From: Enorma sp964624825
GTDB taxonomy: Bacteria; Actinomycetota; Coriobacteriia; Coriobacteriales; Coriobacteriaceae
Direction: 5' to 3'
Length of the DNA: 6,947 nucleotides
NCBI GenBank assembly: GCA_964624825.1
Contig: CAZUYD010000049.1
Location: forward strand, 1 to 6,947
A model generated the notes under the pieces. It saw nothing but the letters and a program-made list of their open reading frames with translations. It was not told the DNA's origin and searched no databases. Shown in pieces: positions 1-5,890 of the stretch (its first letter is position 1; each line of letters begins with the position of its first letter). The translations under genes and the position numbers were made by a program.

Positions 1-1199
1 CCGCGGGTGAGCATCGTCGTCACCGGGGTGCTGATGAGCTGCCCCAAATAGAAGAAGGTGTTGATTAGGCAGGTCGCCAACGGCGCGAGCCGTGCGCGGT
101 TTACCAGCAGCGGGGCGAGCACGAACATCGGCGCCATCACGATGCCTCCGGGAAACACCGCCGAGCCCACCACGTTGAGCACATAGGCCGCATCTCCCGT
201 AAGGTGCGGCAGCGTGATGCAAACCGCCAGCGCGCCCACCGCACCCAGCATCGCCACGGCGTAGGGCTTGCCCGTCTTGCCCACGATGATGCCCGCGATG
301 ACCGACATCGGAATGCCCACCAGACCATTGAGACTCGTGAGTAGATTCGCAAGCTCACCCGAGAGCCCGTAGTAGGTGAAGAGCTGCGGATAGCAGGTGA
401 TCAGCGAATAGAGCACGAAGGTCAGGCAGAGCATCGCCAGGCAGAGCGCGACGAGCGGCCTGCTCGAACACACAGCGGCTATATCGGCTACAAGCGACGC
501 CTGCGGGGGCTGCTCACGGTGCGACGGTGCATCGCCCGGGGCTTGCGGCTCGGATACCATCGCGAATACGAGCACGGCTGCCACCGCCCCGATCGCCGCG
601 ACGATCCACCAGAGGCTCTTCACGCTGCCAAGCGCTTGTACGATGGGAAGCCCCGTGCTGGTGGCAAGAAACGTCGCGATGGGCGTCGCCGTCATGAAGA
701 TGCCCGTCGCGATTCCCACGTTCGGCCCGCTGAACCAGCGGTTGATGAGGTCGATGCCAACCGGGAGCATAAACACCGCGGCGATGCCCTCAACGATGCG
801 CGCTGCCAGCAGGGCGGGAAAACTCGCGGCGAAGGCGCCGAGCACGTTGCCGCACTCAATGGCCCCGAGCACCACCAGCAGCATGCGCCTGGAGCCGAAC
901 CGCGCGATGAAGCTCGCCCCCGGCACCGAGAGCACGATGCCGGCGACCGTGAATACGCTAGTGAGCCAGGCCGCATCGGTCGTGGAGACATCGAGCGCTG
1001 CAGCAAGCTCGGATAGAATCGGGGTGGTCTTGAGCTGCGAGAACCCGATTGTCATGCCGCAGAGCATGAGCACGGAAAACATCATCCAGCAGCGCGCGGA
1101 ATCACGCACGGGCGCCGGATGCTCTGACGCGTGCGACGTAGACGGCGGACGCGTGGCGGCGGGCGCAAAAGACCGATCTGCCCGAAAACGGATCGCCAT
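1..1199 (-). CDS. MFS transporter, C-terminus beyond the window
   Basis: This is an integral-membrane secondary transporter of the major facilitator superfamily. The frame is open from ATG at 1199 to the left edge: 399 residues without a stop. The start is preceded by GAGGG six bases upstream. Residues 1-36 are hydrophilic and cytoplasmic. Eleven hydrophobic segments follow, at roughly 37-57, 78-97, 106-124, 128-152, 162-181, 195-214, 247-268, 286-306, 312-331, 336-362 and 371-395. A polar central loop (215-245) separates the two six-helix halves. The loop after helix 2 carries the MFS signature in the form ARFGSRR (99-105). A 12-helix protein would need only one more helix, so little is missing. 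As last gene of the cupin-SDR-decarboxylase-dehydrogenase set, it most likely imports that pathway's substrate, an organic acid by inference. It looks closest to the cyanate/nitrate-type or oxalate-type MFS, but this is an impression only. Family is confident; substrate is unknown. Confidence 0.9.
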   Translation of the reverse strand, partial: MAIRFRADRSFAPAATRPPSTSHASEHPAPVRDSARCWMMFSVLMLCGMTIGFSQLKTTPILSELAAALDVSTTDAAWLTSVFTVAGIVLSVPGASFIARFGSRRMLLVVLGAIECGNVLGAFAASFPALLAARIVEGIAAVFMLPVGIDLINRWFSGPNVGIATGIFMTATPIATFLATSTGLPIVQALGSVKSLWWIVAAIGAVAAVLVFAMVSEPQAPGDAPSHREQPPQASLVADIAAVCSSRPLVALCLAMLCLTFVLYSLITCYPQLFTYYGLSGELANLLTSLNGLVGIPMSVIAGIIVGKTGKPYAVAMLGAVGALAVCITLPHLTGDAAYVLNVVGSAVFPGGIVMAPMFVLAPLLVNRARLAPLATCLINTFFYLGQLISTPVTTMLTR

Positions 1200-1259
1200 A
1201 TAAAACCCTCGCTTTCTGGCCATAGACACGGGCGGGGCGCAGCACGCTGAGAGACCTGC

Positions 1260-1280
1260 CGGTGGCCGTTGAGGCCACCG
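1260..1280 (-). other. Hairpin between dehydrogenase and transporter genes
   Basis: Perfect 8-bp GC-rich inverted repeat (1260-1267 with 1273-1280) around a 5-nt loop. It lies in the 119-nt gap between the dehydrogenase stop and the transporter start, which is more than twice the other gaps of the operon. In the transcribed direction it is not followed by a T-run, so it is a poor intrinsic terminator. It could lower transporter expression or protect the upstream mRNA end. The function is inferred; the stem is seen. Confidence 0.4.
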
Positions 1281-1318
1281 CGCGACGCGGCGCGCCCCAA
1301 GAGCCACGGGTGCGTCCG

Positions 1319-2839
1319 CTAGATGCGCTCGACGGTGCCCTCCCAGGAGTCGAGCTTCCTGGCGCGGGCGGAGTCGTCGAACCAGTGCCTGGTCACGGTT
1401 TTGGCGCGCGTGTAGAAGCGGAACCCGTCGGCGCCCAGCACGTGCTGGTCGCCGAAGAAGGAGTCCTTGTTGCCGCTGAACGGGTAGTAGGCGCTCGGCA
1501 CCGGGATGCCCACGTTGACGCCCACCATGCCGCCGTCGGTGTCCAGCTCGAAGCGGCGGGCGTAGTAGCCGTCCTGCGTGAAGATGCAGCTGCCGTTCGC
1601 GAAGGGGCTCGCGTTCATGACCGCGACGCCCTCGTCGTAGCCGCGCACGCGCTTGACGCACAGGACCGGGCCGAAGATCTCGTCGCGGCCGATGGACATG
1701 TCCTCGGTCACGCGGTCGAAGATCGTGGGCCCGACGAAGTAGCCGCCCTCGCAGCCCGAGGGGACCTCAGGGTCGCGGCCGTCGAGCACGAGCTCGGCGC
1801 CCTCCTCGACGCCCCGCTCGATCCAGCCGAGCACGCGCCGCCGGTGCTCCTCGGAGACCACCGGGCCCAGGTCGGTCTCGGGATCCCAGGCGCGGCCGAT
1901 CCTGAGCGCGGCGGCCTTCTCGGCGAGCAGCGCCACGAACTCGTCGGCGATGGACTCCTGCACGCACACCGCGGGCAGCGCCATGCACCGCTCGCCCGCG
2001 CAGCCGAACGCGGAGTTGATGATCGCGGAGGCCGCGGCCTCCATCTCGCAGTCCTCGAGCACCAGCGCGTGGTTCTTGGCCTCGGTCTGGGCCTGGACGC
2101 GCTTGCCGTTCGCGCCGCCCCTGGCGTAGACCTCCCTGCCGACGCGCGTGGTGCCCACGAAGGTCACGGCCTTGACGCGCGGGTCGGTGAGCAGGGCGTC
2201 GCTCTCGCGGTGCGTGCAGGTCACGAGGTTCACCACGCCGGCGGGGAAGCCCGCCTCCTCGTAGAAGAGCTCTAGCATGCGCATGGAGGTGAGCGGGGTG
2301 GGGGTCGCCGCCTTGAGCACCACCGTGTCGCCGCAGGCGACCGCGAGCGGCACCATCCAGCCCCAGGGGATCATGGCGGGGAAGTTGAACGGCACGATGC
2401 CCGCCACCACGCCGAGCGGCGCGCGGTAGGTGGAGCAGTCGAAGCCCGTGGTCACCTGCAGGGCGCCCGACCCCTGGATGGCGAGGGGCAGCGCGCAGGC
2501 GAGCTCGGTGGGCTCGAGCGCCTTCAGGACGTCGCCGCGGCTCTCGTTGAGGTTCTTGCCGTGCTCGCGCGCGCAGAGCTCGGCCAGCTCGTCCAGGTGC
2601 TCGCTGATGACGTTGCGCCACCTGAAGAGGTACTGGACGCGCTTCGAGATCGACACCCTCGACCAGCTCTCGAACGCCCGCTGCGCCGAGTCGATCGCCT
2701 CGGCCACCTCGTCGGCGGTGCAGCGCGGGACCTCGGCCATGACCTCGCCGGTGGACGAGTTCGTCACCGGGACGTAGGCGTCGGTTTTGGACTCGCGCCA
2801 CTCGCCGTAGACGCAGTACTTCTTCCGTTCGACTGACAT
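1319..2839 (-). CDS. CoA-acylating aldehyde dehydrogenase, methylmalonate-semialdehyde dehydrogenase (MmsA/IolA) type
   Basis: 506 residues, normal family length, cytoplasmic. The family oxidises (methyl)malonate semialdehyde with NAD and CoA to propionyl- or acetyl-CoA plus CO2. ATG 2839 is chosen because AAAGGA lies just upstream and the protein then begins like family members; the longer frame to 2965 would overlap the next gene. Visible landmarks: PFNFPAM (150-156), Rossmann turn FVGTTRVG (227-234), AKNHALV (254-260), GERCMA (282-287) with catalytic Cys285, EIFGPVL (387-393), and a C-terminal SG-KDSFFGD block (455-463). Asn256 stands where hydrolytic aldehyde dehydrogenases carry the general-base Glu, as expected when CoA and not water resolves the thioester. 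Oddities: Lys106 where I recall a conserved Arg (V-x-R-G), Asn457 where Trp is usual, KAAT (176-179) for KPSE in the cofactor pocket, and one extra residue near 159-163. Third codon positions are strongly GC. Family is sure; the exact aldehyde is open. Confidence 0.9.
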   Translation of the reverse strand: MSVERKKYCVYGEWRESKTDAYVPVTNSSTGEVMAEVPRCTADEVAEAIDSAQRAFESWSRVSISKRVQYLFRWRNVISEHLDELAELCAREHGKNLNESRGDVLKALEPTELACALPLAIQGSGALQVTTGFDCSTYRAPLGVVAGIVPFNFPAMIPWGWMVPLAVACGDTVVLKAATPTPLTSMRMLELFYEEAGFPAGVVNLVTCTHRESDALLTDPRVKAVTFVGTTRVGREVYARGGANGKRVQAQTEAKNHALVLEDCEMEAAASAIINSAFGCAGERCMALPAVCVQESIADEFVALLAEKAAALRIGRAWDPETDLGPVVSEEHRRRVLGWIERGVEEGAELVLDGRDPEVPSGCEGGYFVGPTIFDRVTEDMSIGRDEIFGPVLCVKRVRGYDEGVAVMNASPFANGSCIFTQDGYYARRFELDTDGGMVGVNVGIPVPSAYYPFSGNKDSFFGDQHVLGADGFRFYTRAKTVTRHWFDDSARARKLDSWEGTVERI

Positions 2840-2888
2840 AGAGCATCCTTTCGCTTCACGTTTGTACTGAAAACCCAGTGTGCTGCGC

Positions 2889-3755
2889 CTACCGCAGGCG
2901 ATAGACGTGGTTGTAATCAGCGGGGTCGTTATAGAGCGTGTGCTGCGCACCCAGATAGCGCACAACGGGCAGCTGGGCGAGGTAGCGCGGGATATGGTCG
3001 TACATGGGCATATCCTCGGGTGCAGGCTCGTGGAACTCGACGGTGCCTGCGCAGAGCTGCGTCTGCTTGTTCATAAGGGCGTAAGGGTAGCCCTCGGGCT
3101 TTTCCCATGCGGCCGGGTTGAACGTGGGATAGCTCGCGTCCGCACCCGCCAGATGCGACCACGACCCCTTCTCGGGCGTCGCCTGGATGTACTTCCAGTT
3201 GATCTTGCCCTCCGACTCGCGCTGGATGCGCTGCATGCGCTCCGCATCCTCCGGTGCCGCATCGAGGTCGATGCGCACGTCGAGGAACTTGAAGCCCCAG
3301 TCGGAGGCGATGCAGTGATAGCGACGGTCGTTATGGATGAACCGCGGGATGTCCGCATAGATCTTGCTGTAGCCCATGAGGTCGCGGCCGCCCATGATGG
3401 GCTCGGCGTGGTTCTCGTACATCACCAAGATGAGGTCGCCGCGCACGTGGTCGCGCTCGCCGTCGAAGCGCACCGGCGTGGAGATGTTGATGAGGTTATA
3501 GCTGTTGCCTGCAAAGTTCCCGATGTTGGCGAAGCTGCAGAACGCCACCGAGAGCACGGGTTCCGCAAGCGTGAAGCCGGCGGGCAGCAGCGCCTCGAGC
3601 AGGGCCGGGTCGGTTTCGAACATAACGGTGACAGCTTCGACGTCAGCCGGTTTGTTGAGGTGGTAGACGCCCGTCTCGTCTGGGTTCTTCACCGGGGAGG
3701 GACCGAAGAACACGGGCATCTCATAGATTCTGTCGTTTTGAAACGCGAATCCCAT
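2889..3755 (-). CDS. Acetoacetate decarboxylase family protein
   Basis: 288 residues, a usual length for this family of soluble Schiff-base enzymes. Classical members decarboxylate acetoacetate to acetone; relatives act as aldolases or dehydratases on pyruvate-derived acids. The diagnostic block is at about 114-136: an E-N-H-A segment, GGRDLMGYSK (122-131), then IYADIP. Lys131 aligns with the Schiff-base lysine of the GxPKK motif. Residue 132 is Ile where the clostridial enzyme has the second lysine, and Leu88 (in SYNLI) seems to sit where the family has a catalytic Glu. Both substitutions are by-eye alignment from memory. They suggest chemistry other than simple acetoacetate decarboxylation. 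ATG 3755 is preceded by AAAGGGG ten bases upstream. The gene lies 51 nt after the SDR stop and 49 nt before the dehydrogenase start, so it is probably co-transcribed. It could remove CO2 from, or cleave, the keto acid made by the SDR, feeding the CoA-acylating dehydrogenase (inference). Confidence 0.85.
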   Translation of the reverse strand: MGFAFQNDRIYEMPVFFGPSPVKNPDETGVYHLNKPADVEAVTVMFETDPALLEALLPAGFTLAEPVLSVAFCSFANIGNFAGNSYNLINISTPVRFDGERDHVRGDLILVMYENHAEPIMGGRDLMGYSKIYADIPRFIHNDRRYHCIASDWGFKFLDVRIDLDAAPEDAERMQRIQRESEGKINWKYIQATPEKGSWSHLAGADASYPTFNPAAWEKPEGYPYALMNKQTQLCAGTVEFHEPAPEDMPMYDHIPRYLAQLPVVRYLGAQHTLYNDPADYNHVYRLR

Positions 3756-3806
3756 GCGAGAGTCGCCCCTTTCTCTTGAGGAGGGTTTCGGGCTTTTCGG
3801 GCTGCG

Positions 3807-4592
3807 CTACCCGATTGCGGTCAGGCCGCCGTCCGGGTAGATCGTGGAGCCTGTCACGAAATCGGATGCAGCGGACGCTAAAAAGATGGCCGGACCCTTG
3901 CAATCCTCGGGATACCCGATGCGCTGGGCAGGCATGGATTTCGCAAGCGCGTTGCGCTCGCGCTCATCGTCTGGCAGCAGGCCGACCATCATGGGCGTGT
4001 AGGTGATGGTGGGGCCGATGGCGTTGACCTGGATATTCGGGCCAAGGTCCGAGGCGTACGCCTTGGTGAGCATCTCGACCGCGCCCTTGGTGGCGCAGTA
4101 GCCGACGTTTCCCATGCCGCCGTTGCCCACGGCGCGCACGCCGCGCACGGAGCTCACGTTCACGATCTTGCCGTGGACGTTGTTCTCCTTCATGTATCTG
4201 CCGAAGTGCTTGCAGGTGAACATCAGCGACTTCACGTTTGCGTCGAACATGGCGTCCCAGTCGTCCTCGGGAAACTCGGTGCCCGGATGCTTGCGGTTGA
4301 ATCCCTGGGAATTCACAAGAATATCGACGGTGCCCATCTGGTCGAGCGCCGCGGCGAGCAACGCCTCGACATCGGCCTCGCACGATGCGTCGCCGGCGAT
4401 GTGCAGAATATCCGCACCACATGCATCTTTGATCTCTGAGGCCGCGCGCTCAAGCGAAGCCTTCTTGCGACCCGAGATCATCACCTGTGCACCGGCCTCG
4501 GCCAGCCCTTCGGCGATCGCCTGGCCGATTCCCCCGGCGCCACCTACGACCACCGCCTTCTTGCCGGTAAGATCGAAGAGGTTGGTTGCCAT
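3807..4592 (-). CDS. Classical short-chain dehydrogenase/reductase (SDR), probably NADP-linked
   Basis: 261-residue soluble oxidoreductase that interconverts a secondary alcohol and a ketone using NAD(P). Landmarks: glycine-rich nucleotide loop GGAGGIG (17-23); SGRKK (40-44) after the second strand, whose basic residues favour NADP(H); NSQG (94-97), a variant of the usual NNAG; Asn119; catalytic Ser148 in NVSSV; and Tyr165/Lys169 in GYCATKG. The C-terminus has the FVTGS--YPDGG element (245-256) typical of the FabG/gluconate-5-dehydrogenase-like branch. The segment between Ser148 and Tyr165 (about 153-162, Gly/Asn-rich) is a few residues longer than in FabG and lines the substrate side. AAAGGAG stands six bases before ATG 4592. 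As second gene of the operon it would oxidise a hydroxy acid to the keto acid used by the decarboxylase-family protein (inference). A fatty-acid-synthesis role is unlikely, since no fab neighbours are present. Confidence 0.92.
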   Translation of the reverse strand: MATNLFDLTGKKAVVVGGAGGIGQAIAEGLAEAGAQVMISGRKKASLERAASEIKDACGADILHIAGDASCEADVEALLAAALDQMGTVDILVNSQGFNRKHPGTEFPEDDWDAMFDANVKSLMFTCKHFGRYMKENNVHGKIVNVSSVRGVRAVGNGGMGNVGYCATKGAVEMLTKAYASDLGPNIQVNAIGPTITYTPMMVGLLPDDERERNALAKSMPAQRIGYPEDCKGPAIFLASAASDFVTGSTIYPDGGLTAIG

Positions 4593-4643
4593 CTCAAGCT
4601 CCTTTCAACGTTTCAACGCGTTTTCCGTAATCTGATGCGACTC

Positions 4644-4994
4644 CTAGACTTGCGGCGGTAGCAGTACCACGAGCATCTGGCACGATACTTGGCCGTTGTT
4701 CTGAATGCCCTTCTTGGTGTTGGGGCCGCAATGGAAGGAATCACCTGCATGAAGGGTCGTTTTCGTGCCGTCTTCACATTCGATGTCCATCTCGCCCTCG
4801 ACGATGTAATAGATGCTTTCGAGCGGATTCGACCCGAATTCGCACCCTCCACCCGGAAGAAAGTGGGAAAGCCCCATGACCAGACGGCCGTCGTTGACGT
4901 CTTCGGGGTTATGCAGGCGCGTGGGCCGCATGTCGTAGTGCCCCGGCGCCTCGTAGAACGTGGCCTCATCCTTGCGGACAATCTTGTAGCTCAT
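4644..4994 (-). CDS. Small single-domain cupin protein
   Basis: 116-residue protein with one cupin beta-barrel. ATG 4994 is preceded by AAGGAGGAG, the strongest ribosome-binding site in the window. The open frame extends upstream to 5111, but that extension is hydrophilic and unlike a cupin. Motif 1 is around PGGGCEFGSNPLES (47-60) plus YYIVEGEMDIE (62-72); motif 2 is GDSFHCGPNTKKGIQNNG (84-101). The HxH pair of motif 1 is absent (Cys-Glu-Phe-Gly-Ser in its place), and the His of motif 2 is Lys95. Glu59 is the only usual ligand left, so metal binding is doubtful. Such degenerate cupins may act as isomerases, sugar or acid binders, or ligand sensors. It is the first gene of the operon, 51 nt before the SDR, which suggests an early step or an accessory role in the same pathway. 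The fold is well supported; the function is unknown. Confidence 0.88.
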   Translation of the reverse strand: MSYKIVRKDEATFYEAPGHYDMRPTRLHNPEDVNDGRLVMGLSHFLPGGGCEFGSNPLESIYYIVEGEMDIECEDGTKTTLHAGDSFHCGPNTKKGIQNNGQVSCQMLVVLLPPQV

Positions 4995-5073
4995 CTGCTC
5001 CTCCTTGGTCTTCGCGGAGAGCCGCCTCTGGGGTTGCTGCTCCGTAGTCGCCGGTTCGCCGTCTTGGCTCTTC

Positions 5074-5083
5074 GGGACGTCCC
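5074..5083. repeat. 10-bp perfect palindrome in cupin leader
   Basis: gggacgtccc is self-complementary and lies about 80 nt upstream of the cupin ATG, inside the presumed 5' leader. It could be a protein-binding site or coincidental in GC-rich DNA. Confidence 0.3.
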
Positions 5084-5107
5084 TCGTACTCGGCACAGAT
5101 GCATAGA

Positions 5108-5123
5108 GCATTCTTCAGAATGC
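5108..5123. promoter_or_regulatory. Candidate operator: 16-bp palindrome gcattct-tc-agaatgc
   Basis: Perfect 7-bp arms around a 2-bp centre. It lies just downstream of the candidate -10 of the leftward promoter, close to the expected transcription start, where a bound repressor would block transcription. The symmetry is seen; the operator role is inferred. Confidence 0.4.
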
Positions 5124-5135
5124 ATAATTTTGATA

Positions 5136-5164
5136 GTATTATTCAGATACACCGCTGAAACCAA
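5136..5164 (-). promoter_or_regulatory. Candidate promoter of the cupin operon
   Basis: On the minus strand, TTGGTT (5164-5159) and TAATAC (5141-5136) are separated by 17 bp within an AT-rich stretch. Both boxes match the sigma-70 consensus only partly (three of six each). It is the best-spaced pair I found and would give a leader of about 135 nt before the cupin ATG. Overlapping alternatives such as TACTAT (5138-5133) exist. Confidence 0.28.
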
Positions 5165-5230
5165 CTGAAGTAATAGGCTCCCTATGGCCGCTCTATGCTT
5201 GTGGTTAGATGACCATATCCCATCTCACCT

Positions 5231-5250
5231 GCCATCCGTTATCCGATGGC
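5231..5250. repeat. Inverted repeat gccatc-N8-gatggc
   Basis: 6-bp arms (5231-5236 and 5245-5250) about 10 helical turns upstream of the candidate promoter. It could be an activator site or a small hairpin; no T-run follows. Confidence 0.3.
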
Positions 5251-5310
5251 TTCATTCTATAGAGTGCATATTTTCGCGTGAAATATCAGGTTGCGATACG
5301 CTATGGCTTT

Positions 5311-5331
5311 GTTATCGGTTCTGTCGATAAC
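5311..5331. repeat. Inverted repeat gttatcg-N7-cgataac
   Basis: Perfect 7-bp arms with a 7-bp spacer (21 bp overall). The geometry fits a dimeric regulator binding adjacent major grooves. It also works as an RNA hairpin but has no terminator T-run. Which gene it would serve is unclear, as it lies about 170 bp from the candidate leftward promoter and 290 bp from the tRNA. Confidence 0.35.
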
Positions 5332-5597
5332 AGCAGGTAACGGCCTCGTATTTCATGCCAGGTACGGATGATGCACACGCTGCCTCCGAATTGGCGCCCG
5401 CTCAATGGTAGGTTTTGGCCGATAAACGGTTGGTGCAGCGCATCTGATGCCGTGGTGGGATTGCATTCGTGCCGGCGGGAGCGCGCGGCTACGATAAGAG
5501 TGGCATCGGGTAGCGGCGCAGCGGTAGCCCACCGGCAAAGAAGCCGCCGATGATATAAGTTGTAAGCAGTCGTGATCTGCGAGCATCTCAGGCCGTG

Positions 5598-5606
5598 TGA
5601 TATTAC
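5598..5606 (+). promoter_or_regulatory. Candidate extended -10 promoter of the plus-strand tRNA
   Basis: TGA followed by TATTAC (5601-5606; four of six to TATAAT) gives an extended -10 motif. Transcription would start near 5613, a few bases before the tRNA 5' end at 5619. No good -35 box is seen. Confidence 0.33.
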
Positions 5607-5618
5607 GAGGGTTGCCGC

Positions 5619-5693
5619 GGGCTCATGGCGCAACGGCTAGCGCGCGGGCTCATAATCCCTGGATTGCAAGTTCGAATCCTGCTGAGCCTACCA
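5619..5693 (+). tRNA. tRNA with CAT anticodon (Met or Ile2), structurally irregular
   Basis: A cloverleaf can be drawn with encoded CCA (5691-5693). Acceptor stem: 5619-5625 with 5683-5689, first pair G:U. D stem: GCGC 5628-5631 with 5640-5643, 8-nt loop containing GG. Anticodon loop: CTCATAA 5649-5655, CAT at 5651-5653. Variable loop: 5661-5665. T arm: stem 5666-5670 with 5678-5682 and loop TTCGAAT. Irregular points: no spare base 26 between the D stem and a five-base anticodon stem; a C:C mismatch (5645/5659) and G:U pairs at both ends of the anticodon stem; an A:C mismatch in the T stem (5669/5679). An alternative reading uses GGG:CCC and an 8-nt loop. CAT would be elongator Met, or Ile if the wobble C is modified to lysidine. 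The encoded CCA and the following terminators favour a functional gene, but a decaying copy is possible. Confidence 0.72.
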
Positions 5694-5704
5694 GGACACC
5701 ATCT

Positions 5705-5726
5705 CCGGGTTGCGTGACCCCGGTTT
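5705..5726 (+). terminator. Weak hairpin just after the plus-strand tRNA
   Basis: A 5-bp stem ccggg/cccgg (5705-5709 with 5719-5723) with a 9-nt loop, followed by TTT, 12 nt after the tRNA CCA. It is weak as a terminator and may assist tRNA 3' processing ahead of the stronger hairpin downstream. Confidence 0.3.
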
Positions 5727-5740
5727 CATCTAGCTCATAT

Positions 5741-5766
5741 GAAAAGCCACCTTAGGCTTTTCTTCT
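5741..5766 (+). terminator. Intrinsic terminator of the plus-strand tRNA
   Basis: Perfect 8-bp stem (5741-5748 with 5755-5762) with a 6-nt loop. The 3' arm ends in TTTTC and continues as TTCT, giving the U-rich tail expected for rightward transcription. It lies about 50 nt after the tRNA end. Confidence 0.65.
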
Positions 5767-5847
5767 ATCGGTGCCCCGCTGGGTTGCAGGTGGGAAGCTC
5801 TTTGCTCGCTGTCCAGAGCATTTGCAGTGCGCGTATGGTACGCGAAC

Positions 5848-5890
5848 AAAAAAGCTCGGAGACCACATGGTCTCCGAGCTGCGCTTTTTT
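5848..5890 (-). terminator. Strong, bidirectional intrinsic terminator after initiator tRNA
   Basis: Perfect 12-bp stem (5853-5864 with 5869-5880) with a 4-nt loop. On the minus strand it begins 9 nt after the tRNA CCA and is followed by six T (5853-5848, partly the base of the stem). On the plus strand it is followed by GCGC and six T (5885-5890), so it can also stop rightward readthrough from the tRNA at 5619. Confidence 0.9.

Larger units (their letters stand above)
4995..5618. other. Gene-free control region upstream of the operon
   Basis: About 620 nt separate the cupin start from the plus-strand tRNA. The short open frames here (for example minus 5633-5301, plus 5368-5553) have no family-like features, and the first runs into the tRNA. 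The part from about 5100 to 5335 is clearly more AT-rich than the genes and carries four inverted repeats, listed separately. A 9-base inverted pair also lies far apart: 5101-5109 (gcatagagc) and 5190-5198 (gctctatgc). In 5335-5597 I see no gene and no RNA structure I can name. The likely role is control of the leftward operon. Confidence 0.5.

Noticed and set aside
1262..2275. Plus-strand open frame of 337 codons opposite the aldehyde dehydrogenase gene
   Set aside because: Its translation is dominated by Ala, Val, Leu, His, Asp and Arg with no domain. It is the antisense shadow of a gene with very GC-rich third positions.
1767..2846. Minus-strand open frame of 359 codons in another frame of the dehydrogenase gene
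   Set aside because: The Arg/Gly/Ala-rich translation has no family signature; the true frame carries all dehydrogenase motifs.
2840..2965. N-terminal extension of the dehydrogenase frame to an ATG at 2965
   Set aside because: It would overlap the decarboxylase-family gene, adds 42 residues unlike the family, and the ATG at 2839 has a good ribosome-binding site.
2880..3779. Plus-strand open frame of 299 codons opposite the decarboxylase-family gene
   Set aside because: Antisense shadow; no recognisable domain and no ribosome-binding site worth noting.
4114..4635. Plus-strand open frame opposite the SDR gene
   Set aside because: Translation is Ser/Pro/Ala-rich without a domain; the opposite strand encodes a complete SDR.
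4995..5111. 39-residue extension of the cupin frame
   Set aside because: Hydrophilic and not cupin-like; the internal ATG at 4994 has an AAGGAGGAG ribosome-binding site.
5301..5633. Minus-strand open frame of 110 codons in the control region
   Set aside because: It begins inside the plus-strand tRNA and has no family-like features.
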